Shown: piece by piece, positions 62,190 through 64,000 of the stretch
Layout of the letters: each line of letters begins with the position of its first letter
Position numbering within the stretch: position 1 is the stretch's first letter
From: Lonepinella koalarum
Lineage (GTDB): Bacteria > Pseudomonadota > Gammaproteobacteria > Enterobacterales > Pasteurellaceae
Assembly: GCF_042926695.1 (NCBI RefSeq)
Contig: NZ_CP170642.1
Location: 620,001-684,000, forward strand
Length of the DNA: 64,000 nucleotides
Direction: 5' to 3'
Translations under genes and position numbers: made by a program
Notes under the pieces: generated by a model
Databases searched by the model: none
Told to the model about the DNA's origin: nothing
Seen by the model: only the letters and a program-made list of their open reading frames with translations

Positions 62190-63880
62190 TTTTTGCCTCT
62201 GATGGATAATTTTTCAAAGTTAATATTACCAAAAGGCGATACATCAATCCCTCTCACTTGCGCATTGGAAATTAACAAACGTTTGATATTGGCAATCGGG
62301 AAAATCGGTAATTCCGTTAAGATTTCTTGTTGAGCAGAGTAATAATCCGATGCCCGCATATCAATATTATGGTGAATTAAGGCAAAATCTAACAAACTAT
62401 CAAATTTAGGTGAACACCAGTTAGATAAATTAGTGATTTCATTGACAGTATTACAACTTAAAATAGGACGTAAAAAACTATCAGGATCTAAATGACTGGT
62501 GAGCCAACCGCTTAAGATTAGATCATAATCCTCAGTTTTATTATTGAGATTTCGCATTAAAAAGTTACGAGAAACCGACCGCACTTTCACGTTTACACCG
62601 ACTTTTTCTAAGTCCGATTTAATCATTTCTGCCATTTTAATCGGAGACGGATTATACACTTGCTCTTGATCTACCACCCACATTTCCAACTTGAGATTTT
62701 TATCCTGTAATACACTTTTTGCCTGTTGTGGATTATATTGATAAAGAAAACCACGACGCGAATTACTGGAGGCCCAAGATACCGGCGGAATAATACGGTT
62801 AGCAATGGTAGCGGTATCATAATAAATATGTTTAATAATCCGTTCACGATTAATCGCTTGAGCAATGGCGTGGCGAGTATCTTTATCTTGCATAGCGGGA
62901 CGTAAAAAATTAAACGCTAAATAAGATAAATTCATCCCATCCATCATAGTCATTTGAAAACGTTCACCATTATTTTTTAACAAACCTAATTGGCTTGGTT
63001 CGGGGAAACTGGCAATTTGACATTCATTGTTGAAAAATTTAGCTAAACGTCCCGTTTTATCGGTAGAGAGGTCGATAACAATATGGGGAATAGACGGTTT
63101 TTTACCCCAGTAATGGGAATGACGTTGTAAGCGAATATATTGACTACGGAAATAATCTTTTACTTGATATGCTCCCGTTCCCACCGGTAATTCATCCAGC
63201 TGACTAAGATTATCGTCCGCATTGAGTTGTAGCGCATATTCTTGCGATAAAATCACCGCATATTGGCTGGCGAGATGAGATAATACTGATGCATCTGGGG
63301 CGAACAGTTCAATTTTCACTGTATAAGGATCAATAGATTCTACTTGTTTAATTTTCTGGTTTAATTTCACGCTTTCAAAATATGGAAAGCGAGCCTTTTT
63401 CGCCAGTTCGTGGAAAATCTGATATTGCCGATTCACATTTTCGTTGCTGTCGGCTGCAAATTCAGGCAAAGACGTATTATGCCCTAGCACGCGATTTAAC
63501 GAGAAAACCACATCATCTGCATTAAGATTGCGGGTTGGGGTAAACCAAGCGGTGTGATGAAACTGTACGCCCCTACGCAAATTAATCATAATGGTTTTGC
63601 CGTCCGCTGAAATACTATAAGATTGCGCCAGTGACGGTTCGACTTTGGCACTATTGTTATGCGGTTCAAATAATTTATTATAGATTTGTTCGGTCACCAC
63701 ATTCATACTGGTGCCAGCATCTGCCGTTTGGGGGTTAAAAGAAAACCCACTGGCATTAGTACAGTAAATTAAACCATTATCTGTTATAATTTCAGGCACT
63801 TTTGGGGCGGAGAATGCCGTATGCGTTGTGCTTAGTAGCCAAAGCAATAGAAAAAAACGAAAGATACGGAAACGCAACAT
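62186..63880 (-). CDS. sapA: Sap ABC transporter substrate-binding protein SapA
   Basis: A 564-residue periplasmic binding protein of the DppA/OppA (SBP_bac_5) family. I start at ATG 63880, which gives a proper signal peptide (LRFRIFRFFLLLWLLSTTHTAFSA). Family blocks include LAQSYSISADGKTIMINLRRGVQFH, LPVGTGAYQVKDYFRSQYIRLQRH and LAFNFLRP in outline. In nontypeable Haemophilus SapA binds antimicrobial peptides and haem. It is the first gene of the operon; its promoter must lie in the 76 bp before the divergent gene. Confidence 0.94.
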   Translation of the reverse strand: MLRFRIFRFFLLLWLLSTTHTAFSAPKVPEIITDNGLIYCTNASGFSFNPQTADAGTSMNVVTEQIYNKLFEPHNNSAKVEPSLAQSYSISADGKTIMINLRRGVQFHHTAWFTPTRNLNADDVVFSLNRVLGHNTSLPEFAADSNENVNRQYQIFHELAKKARFPYFESVKLNQKIKQVESIDPYTVKIELFAPDASVLSHLASQYAVILSQEYALQLNADDNLSQLDELPVGTGAYQVKDYFRSQYIRLQRHSHYWGKKPSIPHIVIDLSTDKTGRLAKFFNNECQIASFPEPSQLGLLKNNGERFQMTMMDGMNLSYLAFNFLRPAMQDKDTRHAIAQAINRERIIKHIYYDTATIANRIIPPVSWASSNSRRGFLYQYNPQQAKSVLQDKNLKLEMWVVDQEQVYNPSPIKMAEMIKSDLEKVGVNVKVRSVSRNFLMRNLNNKTEDYDLILSGWLTSHLDPDSFLRPILSCNTVNEITNLSNWCSPKFDSLLDFALIHHNIDMRASDYYSAQQEILTELPIFPIANIKRLLISNAQVRGIDVSPFGNINFEKLSIRGKK

Positions 63881-63956
63881 TGTTAGCCTAAATGAAATTA
63901 TATGTGATAAATTAGCCTTAATTTTATAAGATTTAGACAAAGATTAAAAACAAAAT

Positions 63957-64000
63957 ATGTTAAATACGTTACAAAAAGAAATGAATCAATTTATTAACCG
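63957..64000 (+). CDS. Start of an unidentified gene, cut by window edge
   Basis: An open frame from ATG 63957 reads MLNTLQKEMNQFINR before the window ends. It is divergent from sapA. Too little is visible to assign a family, and no clear Shine-Dalgarno sequence precedes it. Confidence 0.4.
   Translation, partial: MLNTLQKEMNQFIN

Larger units (their letters stand above)
5877..62586. repeat. DNA uptake signal sequences across the window
   Basis: Exact AAGTGCGGT on either strand starts at 5877, 16907, 21320, 21645, 26573, 31373, 32693, 34025, 35412, 39003, 46405, 47290, 48208, 54182, 56335, 56776, 59242 and 62578. The single-base variant AACTGCGGT starts at 17422, 18147, 26536, 27175, 28760, 32208, 44150, 46421, 47320, 50678 and 54973. 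The exact motif is the Haemophilus-type uptake signal and places the organism in that branch of the family. The counts were made by eye and may miss a few. Confidence 0.85.

Noticed and set aside
63560..63585. Repeat-arm end (CGCCCCTACG) inside sapA
   Set aside because: The match is about ten bases, is in a conserved part of the coding sequence and has no partner; chance is the simplest explanation.

Overview
This window is a stretch of a Pasteurellaceae chromosome. Gene content and order point to the family (proQ-prc, ldtD-mepK-ycbL, map-glnD, ygiW-qseBC, sapABCDF). So do 18 exact copies, on both strands, of AAGTGCGGT, the DNA uptake signal of the Haemophilus/Pasteurella/Aggregatibacter branch. 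The sequence is AT-rich by eye. I cannot name the genus or species from this sequence alone.

Layout. (1) 1-1457: 3' part of pgi. (2) 1458-22046: a surface-polysaccharide (O-antigen-type) cluster, all on the + strand. Nineteen TTGC repeats precede a Wzz chain-length gene. Then come wecB and wecC (UDP-ManNAcA supply), an acyltransferase, a glycosyltransferase, a Wzy-like polymerase, a MurJ/Wzx-type flippase, a heparinase II/III-like protein and a WbuB-like glycosyltransferase. A PglC-like phosphosugar transferase, a chimeric rhuM remnant, PglD-, MaoC-, PglE- and PglF-like enzymes follow. The right end holds an AlbA/Schlafen-type ATP-binding protein, a full RhuM, rmlB, and an rmlA that stops after 52 residues at a hairpin. 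(3) 22090-37481: mostly housekeeping genes: lysC, proQ, prc, ldtD, mepK, ycbL, yacL, erpA, map, glnD, a CaCA antiporter, tRNA-Asn and uvrB. (4) 37536-45914: a BASS transporter and a complete tetrathionate respiration locus, ttrRS divergent from ttrBCA. (5) 45974-57020: dsbD, doxX, purH, a 576-bp nested palindromic island, purD, glyA, a higBA toxin-antitoxin pair, a DUF1294 gene and ygiW-qseBC. (6) 57288-64000: an OmpP2-type porin, sapABCDF on the minus strand, and the first codons of a divergent gene.

How the parts work together. The cluster encodes a nearly complete Wzy-dependent pathway. PglF, PglE and PglD-like enzymes would build a bacillosamine-type sugar and the PglC-like enzyme would load it on the lipid carrier. 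WecB and WecC supply ManNAcA, glycosyltransferases extend the unit, the flippase exports it, Wzy polymerises and Wzz sets chain length. A hairpin terminator after pgi leaves about 180 bp for the operon promoter, and 76 bp of that is the TTGC tract. Phase-variable O-chain length or operon expression is therefore the most attractive hypothesis here. The ttr locus has a 9/10 FNR box in its divergent intergenic region, as expected for an anaerobic respiration operon.

Other unusual signals are: an 11-bp, frame-shifting tandem repeat inside the AlbA-type gene; 36-bp direct repeats in the two rhuM copies that bracket the bacillosamine genes; eleven copies of a uptake-signal variant, AACTGCGGT; and the layered palindrome between purH and purD, whose core arms recur between map and glnD.
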